DNA of 64,000 bases from Burkholderia sp. 9120 (GCF_000745015.1 NZ_JQNA01000002.1:1240001-1304000); one strand, 5' to 3'. Positions 47,698 through 61,407 are shown, counted from the first letter of the stretch. Translations and numbers: made by a program. The notes: a model not told the origin generated them from the letters alone.

Positions 47698-47745
47698 CAG
47701 AACGCGTCGCGAGGTCTCAGCACCTCGCGGCGCGTTCTGCTTTTT
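47698..47745 (+). terminator. Terminator after ridA
   Basis: An 18-bp stem (CAGAACGCGTCGCGAGGT with ACCTCGCGGCGCGTTCTG, one G-T pair) around a 6-base loop, followed by CTTTTT. Confidence 0.92.
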
Positions 47746-47826
47746 GCGGCGAGGTGGCTCGTTGCGTCAGCACCGGATAGAATCCGCGAACCCGATTCAC
47801 TCGCACGATTCGCCGGACCGCGCACG

Positions 47827-48747
47827 ATGCTCGCCAACACTGTTCGTTTCAAACAAGTCGACGTGTTCACGTCGGTGCCGTTCAAAGGCAATCCGCTTGC
47901 CGTGGTGTTCGACGCCGATACGCTCGATGCGGATCAGATGCAGGCGATCGCGCGCTGGACCCATCTGTCCGAAACCACCTTTCTGCTGAAGCCGACCGAC
48001 CCGGCCGCCGACTATCGCGTGCGCATCTTCACGATCGAGGGCGAGTTGCCGTTCGCGGGTCACCCGACGCTCGGCACCGCGCATGCGCTGCTCGAAAGCG
48101 GCTATCAGCCGAAGCAGGCCGGCCGCCTCGTCCAGCAATGCGGCGTGGGTCTCGTCGAACTCAAGGCGTTGCCGGAAACGACTAGCGCGGACGGCGCGGC
48201 CAACACCGAACAACACGCGTGGGCTTTCGCCGCGCCGCCCGCTCGCGTCACACCGCTCGGCGCGGATCGCTATACCGAACTGTCTACGGCTTTGCGTAGC
48301 GACGCGATCGATTTCAGCGCCGTGCCCTGCGCGGTCGACAATGGTGCACCGTGGCTGGTGGTGCGCGTTAATTCGGCGCAAGACTGCCTCGCGCTCGATC
48401 CCGATGGGAGCGCACTTGCCAAACTCGTGCAGTCGGTCGATGCCATTGGCCTCGCTGTCTACGGTCCGCATGAAGCCGGCGGCCCGGCCACATTCGAAGT
48501 CCGCTGCCTGATGGCCGGCGATCGCTTCGGCACCGGTGAAGACCCGGTCACCGGCAGCGCCAATGCGGCGCTCGCCGGTTTGTTAAGCACGCAGCAGCGT
48601 CGCCCGGGCGAGCGTTATACGGCTCGTCAAGGCACCGTGCTCGGTCGTGCGGGCCAGGTGTCGGTGCACTACGACGACGCACACGGCAAGACGTGGATCG
48701 GCGGCGCCTCGGTGACGATCGTCGACGGCACGTTCCGCCTGCCATGA
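47827..48747 (+). CDS. PhzF-family isomerase-like protein
   Basis: 306 residues. PhzF-type features: FKQVDVFTSVPFKGNPLAVV, LSETTFLLKP with the catalytic glutamate, RIFTIEGELPFAGHPTLGTAHAL, and the late FGTGEDPVTGSANAALAGLL. Family members isomerise or epimerise small metabolites; only the phenazine enzyme is well understood and no phenazine genes are here. It follows the ridA terminator by 82 bp and so has its own promoter. Confidence 0.9.
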   Translation: MLANTVRFKQVDVFTSVPFKGNPLAVVFDADTLDADQMQAIARWTHLSETTFLLKPTDPAADYRVRIFTIEGELPFAGHPTLGTAHALLESGYQPKQAGRLVQQCGVGLVELKALPETTSADGAANTEQHAWAFAAPPARVTPLGADRYTELSTALRSDAIDFSAVPCAVDNGAPWLVVRVNSAQDCLALDPDGSALAKLVQSVDAIGLAVYGPHEAGGPATFEVRCLMAGDRFGTGEDPVTGSANAALAGLLSTQQRRPGERYTARQGTVLGRAGQVSVHYDDAHGKTWIGGASVTIVDGTFRLP

Positions 48748-49044
48748 ACGGCACGCTCTTTGCCTGCCCAGTGTTGGCCAGCGTGTCCGTGTCCTCGCCA
48801 CGCAATAACGGACGCGATTTGCCCCACTCAGCCACGCTAAACCACAAAGCGCCGCAGACTCTGCCCAATTAATGCTTTTTGCATTGCGAAAGGCCTGGCA
48901 CACCTGAACGCCGCACCGCGACTCCCGATGAAACATTCGAAAACGACCACCGGGCCGCGGCCCCAGCACCGGCCGAAGCGGCCAGAAATTCAGCCGGGCA
49001 GCGCCGTTTGCTGCGCCCGCGTATACCCGATGCGCGGCCCCTTC

Positions 49045-49064
49045 CTTAATGCAGTGGCATTAAG
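49045..49064. promoter_or_regulatory. Inverted repeat upstream of the GGDEF-EAL gene
   Basis: CTTAATGC and GCATTAAG form perfect 8-base arms around AGTG, 169 bp before the start. There is no T-run after it. It is the only clear feature in the 485-bp gap 48748-49232, where I find no supported gene. Confidence 0.55.
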
Positions 49065-49232
49065 TAATATCGAAAGGTGCCTGATAACGTGCGGACGGTT
49101 GGGCACGACACCACGCTCCCTCCTCCTGCGCAGCAGTTCCGGCACCCTGGTCACGATGCAGCCAACCATGAAATCAGCGCAGTCGACGCTCGCTCGTTTG
49201 CAACCGGCCGGAACCCGCGCACGGACTCGCCG

Positions 49233-51599
49233 ATGAGCAAGTCACGCTTCTCCGACCAGCGCGAAGCCCAACCCCGCCGCGACCCAGCCGTGTCGCGCCG
49301 TCGAGCCCTGCTCGCCATTCCGGCGCTCGGCGTGTTGGTGCTGATCCTGCTGTGGACCGTGATCTTCGCGCGTCTGTCGGTCGAGAAAGAAGCCACCAAT
49401 CGCGAGGCCATGGCCTCTGCCGCGATACTCTCCGCGGCGCTGGAGCAGCACACGGTCAAGGCGATTCACCAGGTCGACCAGATCACCCGCTTCGTCAAAT
49501 ACGAGTTCGAGAAAACCCCTGGGCATTTCGATCTTGCCAGCACGGTCGAAAAAGGCGTGGTGCAAAGCGAGACGCTGGTGCAGGTGTCGTTGATCGACGA
49601 ACACGGCACGTTGATCGCCAATACGGCCGAACTCAATCCAAAACACATCGATCTGTCCGACCGCGAACACTTCAAGGTTCACGAGCACGAGAACGACGAC
49701 CAGTTGTATATCAGCAAGCCGGTGCTCGGCCGCGTGTCCGGCCACTGGACCTTGCAGATGACGCGGCGTCTGAATCATCCGGACGGTTCGTTCGCGGGCG
49801 TCGTGGTGGTGTCGGAAGATCCCAGCTATTTCACCAGCGACTTTTATAACAATGCAGCGATCGGCCGCGAAGGCGTGATCGCGGTGATCTCGGACAACGG
49901 CACCGTGCTCGCGCGGCGCACCGGCAGCGCCGACAGCGCCAACGGCACGTTCTCGGCGAGCGGCACCTACCCGACCTCGGAACACGTGTCGGGCACCTAC
50001 ATCGATTCGATCGACAATGTCACGCGCATCGTGTCGTACCGGCATATCGACGGCTATCCGCTCGGCGTGCTGGTGGGTCTGTCGCAAGCCGAGGAATTCG
50101 CCGACTACAACCACACGCGCAACGTCTATCTGCTGATGGCGGGTTTCATCTCGCTCGCCATGCTGAGCTTCTTCGCGGTGGCTACAGGACTGATCGGCAA
50201 ACTGCTCGGCCGCGAGCGCGAGATGACGCATCTGGTCGAATACGATCTGCTCACCGGTCTGCGCAATCGCTACGCGACGCTGCAGAGCCTGCGTCATGAC
50301 GTCACGCAGCCGGCCAACCTCGGCTGTCTCGCGATTCTGTTTATCGACCTCGACAACTTCAAGACCGTCAACGACACGCTCGGCCACAACGCCGGCGACA
50401 TCGTGCTGCAGATGACCGCGTCGCGCCTCGCTACCGCTGTCGGTGAGAGCGGCGCGTTGAGCCGCATCGGCGGCGACGAGTTCGTTGTCGTACTCAAGGG
50501 CGACGACGTCGAGAAGCAGGCGGTCGCGCTCGCCGAAGCGGCGGCGGACGTGTTCGCCAAACCGTTCGAAGTGCGCGGCAGTTCTTTCGTGCTGCATGCG
50601 AGCATTGGCATTGCGCTGTATTCGGTCGCGAACGAAAGCGAGATCGACCTGCTGAAAAAAGCCGACCTCGCGATGTACAGCGCCAAAGATGCCGGCAAGA
50701 ACTGCTACCAGTTCTATTCGCCGCAACTGTCGCACCGCGCCGATCATTTGATGAAGTGGGAACAGCAACTGCGCGTGGCGCTGACCGAAGGTCAACTGTT
50801 TCTCGCCTATCAGCCGAAGATCGACCTGACGCGCCGCTGCATCACCGGCTTCGAGGCACTCGTGCGCTGGAACCATCCGCAGCACGGTTTGATTCCGGCG
50901 AACGAATTCATTCCGGTCGCCGAATCGACCGGCCTGATCGTGCCGATCGGCGACTTCGTGATCGAGACTGCCTGCCGGCAACTCGCGTTGTGGCAGCAAC
51001 AGGGCTACGACACGCTGTCGCTCGCGGTGAACATTTCGGCGGTGCAGTTCTGGCGCGGCGACCTGTATGAAACCATCTCGCACGCCATCGAGGAAAGCGG
51101 CATCTCCGCGCGCCGCCTCGAACTCGAAATCACCGAAACGGCGATGATGGAATATCCCGAACTCGTCTCCGAGAAGATCTTCGCGTTGAAGCGTCTCGGC
51201 GTGCGCGTCGCGCTCGACGATTTCGGCACCGGCTATTCGTCGCTGTCCTATCTGAACCGCTTCTCGGTGGATACGCTGAAGGTGGACCGCTCGTTCATCC
51301 AGGCCATTCCCGGCGACCGCAGCGTCTGCGTGATGGTCACCGCGATCGTCAACCTCGCGCGCTCGCTCGGGCTCACCGTAGTGGTTGAAGGCACCGAGAC
51401 TGAAGAGCAGATCGCGTGGCTCGCCGCGCTCGGCCATATCGAGGCGCAAGGCTTCCTGTTCTCGCGGCCCGTGCCGGTGGAGGCCATCCCCGCGCTGCTG
51501 GAACGCTTCGGCGTATGCGGCATGGCTGGCCGTCGCACCACGCATGAAGTGGACAACGCCACCATCATCTCCAGCACGAGCGCCAGCGCCAATCCCTGA
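49233..51599 (+). CDS. Membrane-bound GGDEF-EAL protein with dCache-like sensor
   Basis: 788 residues. A helix (LLAIPALGVLVLILLWTVIF), a large periplasmic dCache-like domain (about residues 60-300, with LVQVSLIDEHGTLIAN and DREHFKVHEH), and a second helix (LLMAGFISLAMLSFFAVATGLIG) precede the GGDEF domain. Its active site is intact (RIGGDEFVVVLKGDD), as is the EAL domain start ITGFEALVRWNHP with DDFGTGYSSLSYL. It could make and degrade cyclic di-GMP; which activity dominates is not visible. MSKSRFSDQ at 49233 was chosen because upstream codons do not look protein-like. Confidence 0.92.
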   Translation: MSKSRFSDQREAQPRRDPAVSRRRALLAIPALGVLVLILLWTVIFARLSVEKEATNREAMASAAILSAALEQHTVKAIHQVDQITRFVKYEFEKTPGHFDLASTVEKGVVQSETLVQVSLIDEHGTLIANTAELNPKHIDLSDREHFKVHEHENDDQLYISKPVLGRVSGHWTLQMTRRLNHPDGSFAGVVVVSEDPSYFTSDFYNNAAIGREGVIAVISDNGTVLARRTGSADSANGTFSASGTYPTSEHVSGTYIDSIDNVTRIVSYRHIDGYPLGVLVGLSQAEEFADYNHTRNVYLLMAGFISLAMLSFFAVATGLIGKLLGREREMTHLVEYDLLTGLRNRYATLQSLRHDVTQPANLGCLAILFIDLDNFKTVNDTLGHNAGDIVLQMTASRLATAVGESGALSRIGGDEFVVVLKGDDVEKQAVALAEAAADVFAKPFEVRGSSFVLHASIGIALYSVANESEIDLLKKADLAMYSAKDAGKNCYQFYSPQLSHRADHLMKWEQQLRVALTEGQLFLAYQPKIDLTRRCITGFEALVRWNHPQHGLIPANEFIPVAESTGLIVPIGDFVIETACRQLALWQQQGYDTLSLAVNISAVQFWRGDLYETISHAIEESGISARRLELEITETAMMEYPELVSEKIFALKRLGVRVALDDFGTGYSSLSYLNRFSVDTLKVDRSFIQAIPGDRSVCVMVTAIVNLARSLGLTVVVEGTETEEQIAWLAALGHIEAQGFLFSRPVPVEAIPALLERFGVCGMAGRRTTHEVDNATIISSTSASANP

Positions 51600-51753
51600 G
51601 CCTGATGGCGCGCAATGGCCTCACCACGGCCGCCTAAAACCGGCTACATTCACGCACTACCGCATCACAGCGCGATGCCCGCCACCGGCCGCGCCACCCT
51701 ATCACAATGATCCCGGAGGGTGGGCGCGCCGCGTGCCGGTCGCCCGCGGCGCC

Positions 51754-52962
51754 ATGCAGACGATCACGAGCCAGGATGCCGCCCGACGAGGCGCACGAGA
51801 ACCACTATGGACGCTATTCCGGGTCGTATTCGGCCTGTCGGCGCTGTCATGGGGCGGCCTCGCGCTGATGGCGCAACTCGAAAACCACTACGTCGAACGC
51901 GAAGGACGGCTGTCACGCATCGCCTTCTCCGATCTGATCGCGCTCGCGTGGATGGTGCCCGGTCCCGTGGGCTGCAATGTCGCCGTGCAGGTGGGGCATG
52001 CGCTGCGCGGACGCGCCGGCGCGTGGATCGCGGGCGTCGCCAGCGTGCTGCCCTTCTTCATGCTGATGACGCTGTTCGCAATCTTCTACCGCACCCCGTT
52101 CGTGCGCGCCGCCGCGTCGCAAACCTTGTTGAATCACTTCAGTGTCGTGCTGGCCACGTTGATCGCCGTCACCTGGTATAAGCAGGCGCGCGCGCTGCTG
52201 CGCGGCAAGCTCGAATGGATCGCGGCGGCGCTCGGCTGCGTGGCGCTTTTCTATGCGCGCAGTCCCGCTGCTTATGTGGCGATGCTCGGTGCAGCCTTCG
52301 GCGCGGGCTGGGTGATCAGCCCGATTCGCAATACGCGGCTTGTCGTGTCGTTCGGACGCGGCGACCGGCATCTGCTGATCGCGCTGTGCGTGCTGCTGGT
52401 GCTGTTCGCGGTGCCATTGCCGACCCGCTATGAACTCGCGCTGCTGTGGCCGCGTCTGGCGGGCGCCGGGATGACCTTGTTCGGCGGCGGCTTCTCCGCG
52501 CTGCCGGTTTTGAAGACGCTGTTCGTCACCCCGGCGATCGGCGTATCGGACAATGACTTCACGCTGGCGTTTTCTTTGTCGCCGCTGTCGCCGGGTCCGC
52601 TGCTGAACGTGGTGCCGTTTTTCGGCTATCTGGTGGATGGCTGGGTGGGCGCGCTGATCGCCACGCTCGCGTTATTCGTGCCGTCGGGCTGCCTCGTCGT
52701 GCTGGCGCAGCGGCATCTGCATCAACTGAAGGCGAATCCGCGCTTCGAGCACGGCATGCGGATGCTGCGCGCAGTGACCACCGCGTTTCTTGCGGTGGCG
52801 GTGCTGCGCATTGCCGGGCATGTGCCGTTCAAACCAGCGTATCTGATCACCGCGCTGTTTTCCGGCATGTGCTTCGTAAAGCTGAAGGTGCCGGTCTACG
52901 TGGTGTATGGGACGGTGGCAGTGGTGTGCGGGTTGTGGCTTGCGTATGGGGCGCTGCCATAG
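51754..52962 (+). CDS. CHR-superfamily (chromate transporter-like) membrane protein
   Basis: 402 residues, two homologous halves as in bidomain CHR transporters. Half one: LSWGGLALMAQLENHYVE and LAWMVPGPVGCNVAVQVGHALRGRAGAW. Half two: MTLFGGGFSALPVLKTLFV and FSLSPLSPGPLLNVVPFFGYL. The first motif departs from the usual FGGPxAH of true chromate exporters, so the substrate is doubtful. About ten hydrophobic segments. No chromate regulator or reductase is nearby. ATG 51754 is used; the long upstream extension overlaps the GGDEF-EAL gene and is not protein-like. Confidence 0.85.
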   Translation: MQTITSQDAARRGAREPLWTLFRVVFGLSALSWGGLALMAQLENHYVEREGRLSRIAFSDLIALAWMVPGPVGCNVAVQVGHALRGRAGAWIAGVASVLPFFMLMTLFAIFYRTPFVRAAASQTLLNHFSVVLATLIAVTWYKQARALLRGKLEWIAAALGCVALFYARSPAAYVAMLGAAFGAGWVISPIRNTRLVVSFGRGDRHLLIALCVLLVLFAVPLPTRYELALLWPRLAGAGMTLFGGGFSALPVLKTLFVTPAIGVSDNDFTLAFSLSPLSPGPLLNVVPFFGYLVDGWVGALIATLALFVPSGCLVVLAQRHLHQLKANPRFEHGMRMLRAVTTAFLAVAVLRIAGHVPFKPAYLITALFSGMCFVKLKVPVYVVYGTVAVVCGLWLAYGALP

Positions 52963-53046
52963 ACCCGCTTGCCGTGCGCATTCGTAGCGCCGCCCAGGCT
53001 GCGCGGCAGCCTTGCCACGCAGCGGTCCTGCTTCAGGCCTGCAACA

Positions 53047-53505
53047 TCAGAATCCGCGCGACAGCACGGCGACACCGATCGTCACCACGCCAAGCACGAT
53101 ATTGATCAGCACCAGACGCCGGATCGTACCGACCGCTTGCGCGCCGTCCGGCCATTTCTGCGCCTGCACCGCACGCCGAATGCGCGGGAACACCGCAAAC
53201 CGGATATGCCCGAAGATCAGCATCATCACGATGCCGAGGCCGGCCATGGCATGCAACGGCCACGTGGCGTGACCGCCGCCGAATTGCATCAGCAGGAATC
53301 CGCCGGTGATCAGAATCACCAGCACCGCCGCCGCGACCCAATTGAAGAAACGGCTAAACACCGATTCCCACAAAGGCAGGCGTAATTGCGGCGATAAATC
53401 GGCAATGGCCGGGCGCAGACAGAAATGCGCGAAGATCATCCCACCCACCCACACCGCGACCGCGAGCAGATGGAGAAAGAGTGCGAGTTCGATAGCTTTG
53501 TTCAT
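53047..53505 (-). CDS. CopD-like four-helix membrane protein
   Basis: 152 residues from MNKAIELALFLHLLAVAVWVGG, with a good ribosome site (GGGAGAGGAAAACAAC). Four hydrophobic helices; histidines in LFLHLL, GMIFAHFCLRP, WPLHAMAG and FGHIRFAVFPRI are placed as in CopD/haem-binding families. Copper or haem handling is possible but unproved. It is downstream of parC on the same strand with 174 bp between. Confidence 0.78.
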   Translation of the reverse strand: MNKAIELALFLHLLAVAVWVGGMIFAHFCLRPAIADLSPQLRLPLWESVFSRFFNWVAAAVLVILITGGFLLMQFGGGHATWPLHAMAGLGIVMMLIFGHIRFAVFPRIRRAVQAQKWPDGAQAVGTIRRLVLINIVLGVVTIGVAVLSRGF

Positions 53506-53679
53506 GTTGTTTTCCTCTCCCGACGACGCCATGCCGCTTATGACGAATAATATTTGCGGCGGCTATTGAGCGCATTCGACCGCGCGCTGTGCGTGCAGTT
53601 CCTGACGCGTGAGGCTTTTCCCCGCGGCGAGCGCCCCGCATGCTAGCAGAGGCTCGCCGCGCTCGAACGTCAAGCTTTG

Positions 53680-56004
<2,325 letters not shown>

Positions 56005-56068
56005 CTAGATTCCGTATCCGTGTTTGGCTTGAAGTGTGTTCAGGGAGGTCGAGCGCGCTTCTACGCGC

Positions 56069-58054
56069 TCAGATGTCCGCTTCCACTTCATTGCCCTTTT
56101 CTTCCAGCCAGCTGCGGCGCGAGGCCGCTTCGCCCTTGCCCATCAGCATGGTCATGCGCGCTACCGTGGCGTCGTAGTCGAGTTCGCCGAGCGCGACCGG
56201 CGTCAGACGCCGCGTGTCGGGGTTCATGGTCGTGTCCCACAGCTGTTCCGCGCTCATTTCGCCGAGGCCCTTGAAGCGGCTGATCGACCACTGCGTGTCG
56301 CGCACGCCGTCTTTACGGAGTTTGTCGAGGATCGCTTCGAGCTCGCCCGCGTCGAGCGCATACAGCTTCTGCGCGGGCTTCTTGCCGCGCGCCGGTGCGT
56401 CGACCCGGAACAACGGCGGACGCGCGACGCACACATGCCCGCGCTCGATCAGTTGCGGGAAATGCTTGAAGAACAGCGTGAGCAGCAGCACCTGAATATG
56501 CGAACCGTCGACGTCAGCGTCCGACAGAATGCAGATCTTGCCGTAGCGCAGATTCGACAGATCGATCTTGTCGTCCGGGCTATGCGGATCGACGCCGATC
56601 GCTACCGAAATGTCGTGCACTTCGTTATTGGCGAACAGCCGGTCGCGTTCGGTTTCCCACGTGTTCAGCACCTTGCCGCGCAACGGCAGGATCGCCTGAT
56701 ATTCCTTGTCGCGGCCCATCTTCGCCGAACCGCCCGCCGAGTCGCCCTCGACGAGGAACAGTTCGTTGCGGCCAATTTCCGTCGACTCGCAATCGGTCAG
56801 CTTGCCCGGCAACACCGCCACGCCCGAGCTCTTGCGCTTCTCGACCTTCTGACCGGCACGCGTGCGCGCCTGCGCCTGCTTGATGACGAGGTCGGCGAGT
56901 TTCTTGCCGTGCTCGACGTGCTGATTCAGCCACAACTCCAGCGCCGGCCGCGAGAACGACGACACCAGTTTGACCGCGTCGCGGCTATTCAACCGTTCCT
57001 TGATCTGCCCTTGGAATTGCGGATCGAGCACCTTGGCCGACAGCACGAACGAGACGCGCGCGAACACGTCTTCGGCGAGCAGCTTCACGCCCTTCGGCTG
57101 CAGGTTGTGCATTTCGACGAAGCTCTTGACTGCCTGGAACAGACCGTCGCGCAAACCGGATTCGTGCGTGCCGCCCGCGGGCGTCGGAATCAGGTTCACG
57201 TACGACTCGCGCATCAGCGTGCCTTCTTCGCTCCACGCGACGACCCACGACGCGCCCTCGCCTTCCGCGAAAGTCTCTTCGCTCGTGCGCGAGTTCTCGA
57301 CGAAACGCTCGCCCTCGAACAACGGGATCAGCAGATCGCTGCCGTTCATGCCTTCGAGCAGATAGCCGCGCAGACCGTCTTCGTATTTCCAGGTTTGCTG
57401 TTCGCCGGTTTTCTCGTTGATCAGCGTGACTTCGACGCCCGGCAGCAGCACCGCTTTCGAGCGCAGCAGACGTTGCAGTTCGCCGAGCGGCAGGTTCGGC
57501 GAATCGAAGTATTTCGGATTGGCCCACGCGGTGACGCGCGTGCCGGACTTCTTGTCGCCCTTCACGGCGGAACGCACTTCGAGCTCTTTGGCGACGTCGC
57601 CATTGGCGAAGCTCAGATCGGCGACCTTGCCGTCGCGCCACACGGTGACGTCGAGGCGGTTGGACAGCGCGTTGGTGACCGACACGCCGACGCCGTGCAG
57701 GCCGCCCGAGAACGTGTACGCGCCGCCCGCGGCTTTGTCGAACTTGCCGCCCGCATGCAGGCGCGTGAAGACGATTTCGACGACCGGCACGCCTTCTTCC
57801 GGATGCAGACCGAAAGGAATGCCGCGGCCGTCGTCTTCCACCGAGACCGAGTGGTCCGCGTGCAGCGTGACGGTGATTTGCCGGCCGTGGCCGCCGAGGG
57901 CCTCGTCCGACGCGTTGTCGATGACTTCCTGAATGATGTGCAGCGGATTTTCGGTGCGGGTGTACATCCCGGGCCGTTGCTTGACCGGCTCGAGGCCCTT
58001 CAACACCTTGATCGACGCTTCGCTATACGCGGCGTTTGGCTTTTTCGTAGACAT
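56069..58054 (-). CDS. parE: DNA topoisomerase IV subunit B
   Basis: 661 residues. GHKL ATPase domain: IDNASDEALGGHG, VEDDGRGIPFG, GGKFDKAAGGAYTFSGGLHGVG. TOPRIM domain: NELFLVEGDSAGGSAKMGRDKEYQAILPLRGKVLN and ILSDADVDGSHIQVLLLTLF, giving the catalytic Glu and Asp residues. C-terminal WSISRFKGLGEMSAEQLWDTTMNP is diagnostic. First gene of parE-parC. A cluster of DnaA-box-like nonamers lies 28-62 bp upstream of its start. Confidence 0.97.
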   Translation of the reverse strand: MSTKKPNAAYSEASIKVLKGLEPVKQRPGMYTRTENPLHIIQEVIDNASDEALGGHGRQITVTLHADHSVSVEDDGRGIPFGLHPEEGVPVVEIVFTRLHAGGKFDKAAGGAYTFSGGLHGVGVSVTNALSNRLDVTVWRDGKVADLSFANGDVAKELEVRSAVKGDKKSGTRVTAWANPKYFDSPNLPLGELQRLLRSKAVLLPGVEVTLINEKTGEQQTWKYEDGLRGYLLEGMNGSDLLIPLFEGERFVENSRTSEETFAEGEGASWVVAWSEEGTLMRESYVNLIPTPAGGTHESGLRDGLFQAVKSFVEMHNLQPKGVKLLAEDVFARVSFVLSAKVLDPQFQGQIKERLNSRDAVKLVSSFSRPALELWLNQHVEHGKKLADLVIKQAQARTRAGQKVEKRKSSGVAVLPGKLTDCESTEIGRNELFLVEGDSAGGSAKMGRDKEYQAILPLRGKVLNTWETERDRLFANNEVHDISVAIGVDPHSPDDKIDLSNLRYGKICILSDADVDGSHIQVLLLTLFFKHFPQLIERGHVCVARPPLFRVDAPARGKKPAQKLYALDAGELEAILDKLRKDGVRDTQWSISRFKGLGEMSAEQLWDTTMNPDTRRLTPVALGELDYDATVARMTMLMGKGEAASRRSWLEEKGNEVEADI

Positions 58055-58081
58055 GGTTGACTCGGGTGCGGCGGTTCATCG

Positions 58082-58116
58082 TTGTCCACAGCTCCTGTGG
58101 ACAGGTCCGTGGACAA
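58082..58116. promoter_or_regulatory. Cluster of three DnaA-box-like nonamers upstream of parE
   Basis: TTGTCCACA (58082-58090), TGTGGACAG (58096-58104, reverse) and CGTGGACAA (58108-58116, reverse) each resemble the DnaA box TTATCCACA. The first two also form an inverted repeat. The 316-bp gap 58055-58370 otherwise holds nothing I recognise. Confidence 0.5.
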
Positions 58117-58370
58117 TGCGTTGACTTTTCAAAAAAAGCGAAACGAAACAACGGAGTTAGGTCTCGTGCCCGCCATGCGGGCATGCCTGTTCGCGGGGTA
58201 TTTTACTGATTTCGAATCAGGCGGCAATTCACTACGTGCCGGATTGGCCATCTGGATAAGGGGCGACGTGGACGAAGACCCCGTTTTGATCTCGACGAGC
58301 GACGGCTGGCGGGCGCGCCGCGACGCACAGCGCGCTATCGCGCCGCGCTCGCGGCCGCCGCCCGCGCGCA

Positions 58371-60308
<1,938 letters not shown>

Positions 60309-60434
60309 GGAGAATTGGAGAAGACAGCGATGAGTCGGAACTGCCCATTGTACCGGGCGCGCGGGGCGGTGCCTGTATGGCGGAAGAGATAGGCTGTTTG
60401 GCGGGGTTGTGAAACGTGGAACGGCCGGGTGAGC

Positions 60435-60464
60435 GGCCGGTTCGGCATCTGCGCCGAGCCGGCC
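60435..60464. terminator. GC-rich hairpin between DUF4399 and uup
   Basis: GGCCGGTTCGGC and GCCGAGCCGGCC form a 12-bp stem (one G-T pair) around ATCTGC, directly after the DUF4399 stop on the minus strand. No T-run follows, so termination would be factor-assisted. Confidence 0.45.
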
Positions 60465-60482
60465 GGCCTGTGCGATGCGCGA

Positions 60483-60884
60483 TTACTTCACGTGTACGGT
60501 GATGGTCTTGCTCATTTCCGGACCGTACGAACGATGCATGCCGTCGCCGAACTGCAGCGTCAGCGTGTGATCGCCCGGCGGCAGCGTCAGATCGGTCTCG
60601 GTCTGGCCCTTGCCGAAGTGCAGCGACTTGTCGGTCGCGGGAATCACCTCGCCCTTGGGCAGCGGCTGACCGTCGATCAACAGATGATGATGACCCGTGC
60701 CTTCGGTCATCGTGCCGGCCGGCGCGATCTTCATGCCGTCGACGGCGAACACCACGTGCACGGGATTGCTGACGGTTGCGCCGTCCGCCGGCTGCACGAA
60801 CGACACGCTTGCCGCCTGCGCCACGCCCGACACGGCGAGCAATCCAGCCAATGCCGCACCTGCCAGCCATTTGTTTTTGAACAT
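60483..60884 (-). CDS. Exported DUF4399-family protein
   Basis: 133 residues. A signal peptide (WLAGAALAGLLAVSGVAQAA) is followed by a small beta-sandwich domain: VSFVQPADGATVSNPVHVVFAV, EGTGHHHLLIDGQPLP, KSLHFGKGQTETDLTLPPGDHTLTLQFGDG and a late HRSYGPEMSKTI. The clustered histidines (GHHHL) could bind metal. This matches DUF4399 as I recall it; the function is unknown. AACAAGGAGAAAAACG precedes the ATG. It is divergent from rubredoxin. Confidence 0.85.
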   Translation of the reverse strand: MFKNKWLAGAALAGLLAVSGVAQAASVSFVQPADGATVSNPVHVVFAVDGMKIAPAGTMTEGTGHHHLLIDGQPLPKGEVIPATDKSLHFGKGQTETDLTLPPGDHTLTLQFGDGMHRSYGPEMSKTITVHVK

Positions 60885-61215
60885 CGTTTTTCTCCTTGTT
60901 GGATACGAAAATGATGCGCGGACCGAGCCGGCGATAGCGGCCTGACCGTCTGTGGCCGATCGTCGCAACCTATGCCGGACGCCCGGCGCGGCTGTCCAAA
61001 CGACGGGCTGCGGATCAGAGCATACACGCTGTGCGTGACGGAATTCGCGGGGAGTTCGCCGGTCTGGCGCGAGTTGTCGTTGGCGCTTTGCGGCGGCGCA
61101 GCGTCGGTAGTTTTCGGTCGAATTGACAAATTCCGGTAATATTGCGGGTCGCCGCCGTGCCTAAAAAAGGGGCAGACGGGCGGATCATTGCATTGAATAG
61201 AGAGAAGAGTACGTC
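60885..61215. other. Intergenic region between DUF4399 and rubredoxin
   Basis: 331 bp between divergent genes. It contains a TTGACA at 61123-61128 but no matching -10 at the right distance, and AGAGAGAAGAG just before the rubredoxin GTG as ribosome site. No gene or strong structure is visible. Confidence 0.5.
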
Positions 61216-61407
61216 GTGAGCGAAGTAATTGAAGTGACTGAATATAAGAGCTGGGTCTGCCTGATTTGCGGCTGGATCTACAACGAGGAAGAAGGCATCC
61301 CCGAAGAAGGCATCGAGCCGGGTACGCGCTTCGCCGCGATTCCGGAAGACTGGCGCTGCCCGCTTTGCGACGTGGGTAAGGCGGAGTTTGCGGTGGTGGA
61401 GTTTTGA
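61216..61407 (+). CDS. Rubredoxin
   Basis: 63 residues with a GTG start set by GAGAGAAGAG. The Fe(Cys)4 site is CLICGW and CPLCDV; the usual glycine after the last Cys is Asp here. YKSWVCLICGWIYNEEEGIPEEGIEPGTRF and the PEDWRCPLC segment are typical. It transfers single electrons to an oxidase, hydroxylase or detoxifying enzyme not present in the window. It is the last ordinary gene before the accessory-looking region. Confidence 0.95.
   Translation: MSEVIEVTEYKSWVCLICGWIYNEEEGIPEEGIEPGTRFAAIPEDWRCPLCDVGKAEFAVVEF

Noticed and set aside
49077..49232. Upstream start for the GGDEF-EAL protein
   Set aside because: The extra 52 residues lack protein-like character and the membrane helix is well placed from the start at 49233.
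61123..61128. TTGACA as a -35 promoter for rubredoxin
   Set aside because: No TATAAT-like box at 16-18 bases; the nearby TAATAT is only 8 bases away.
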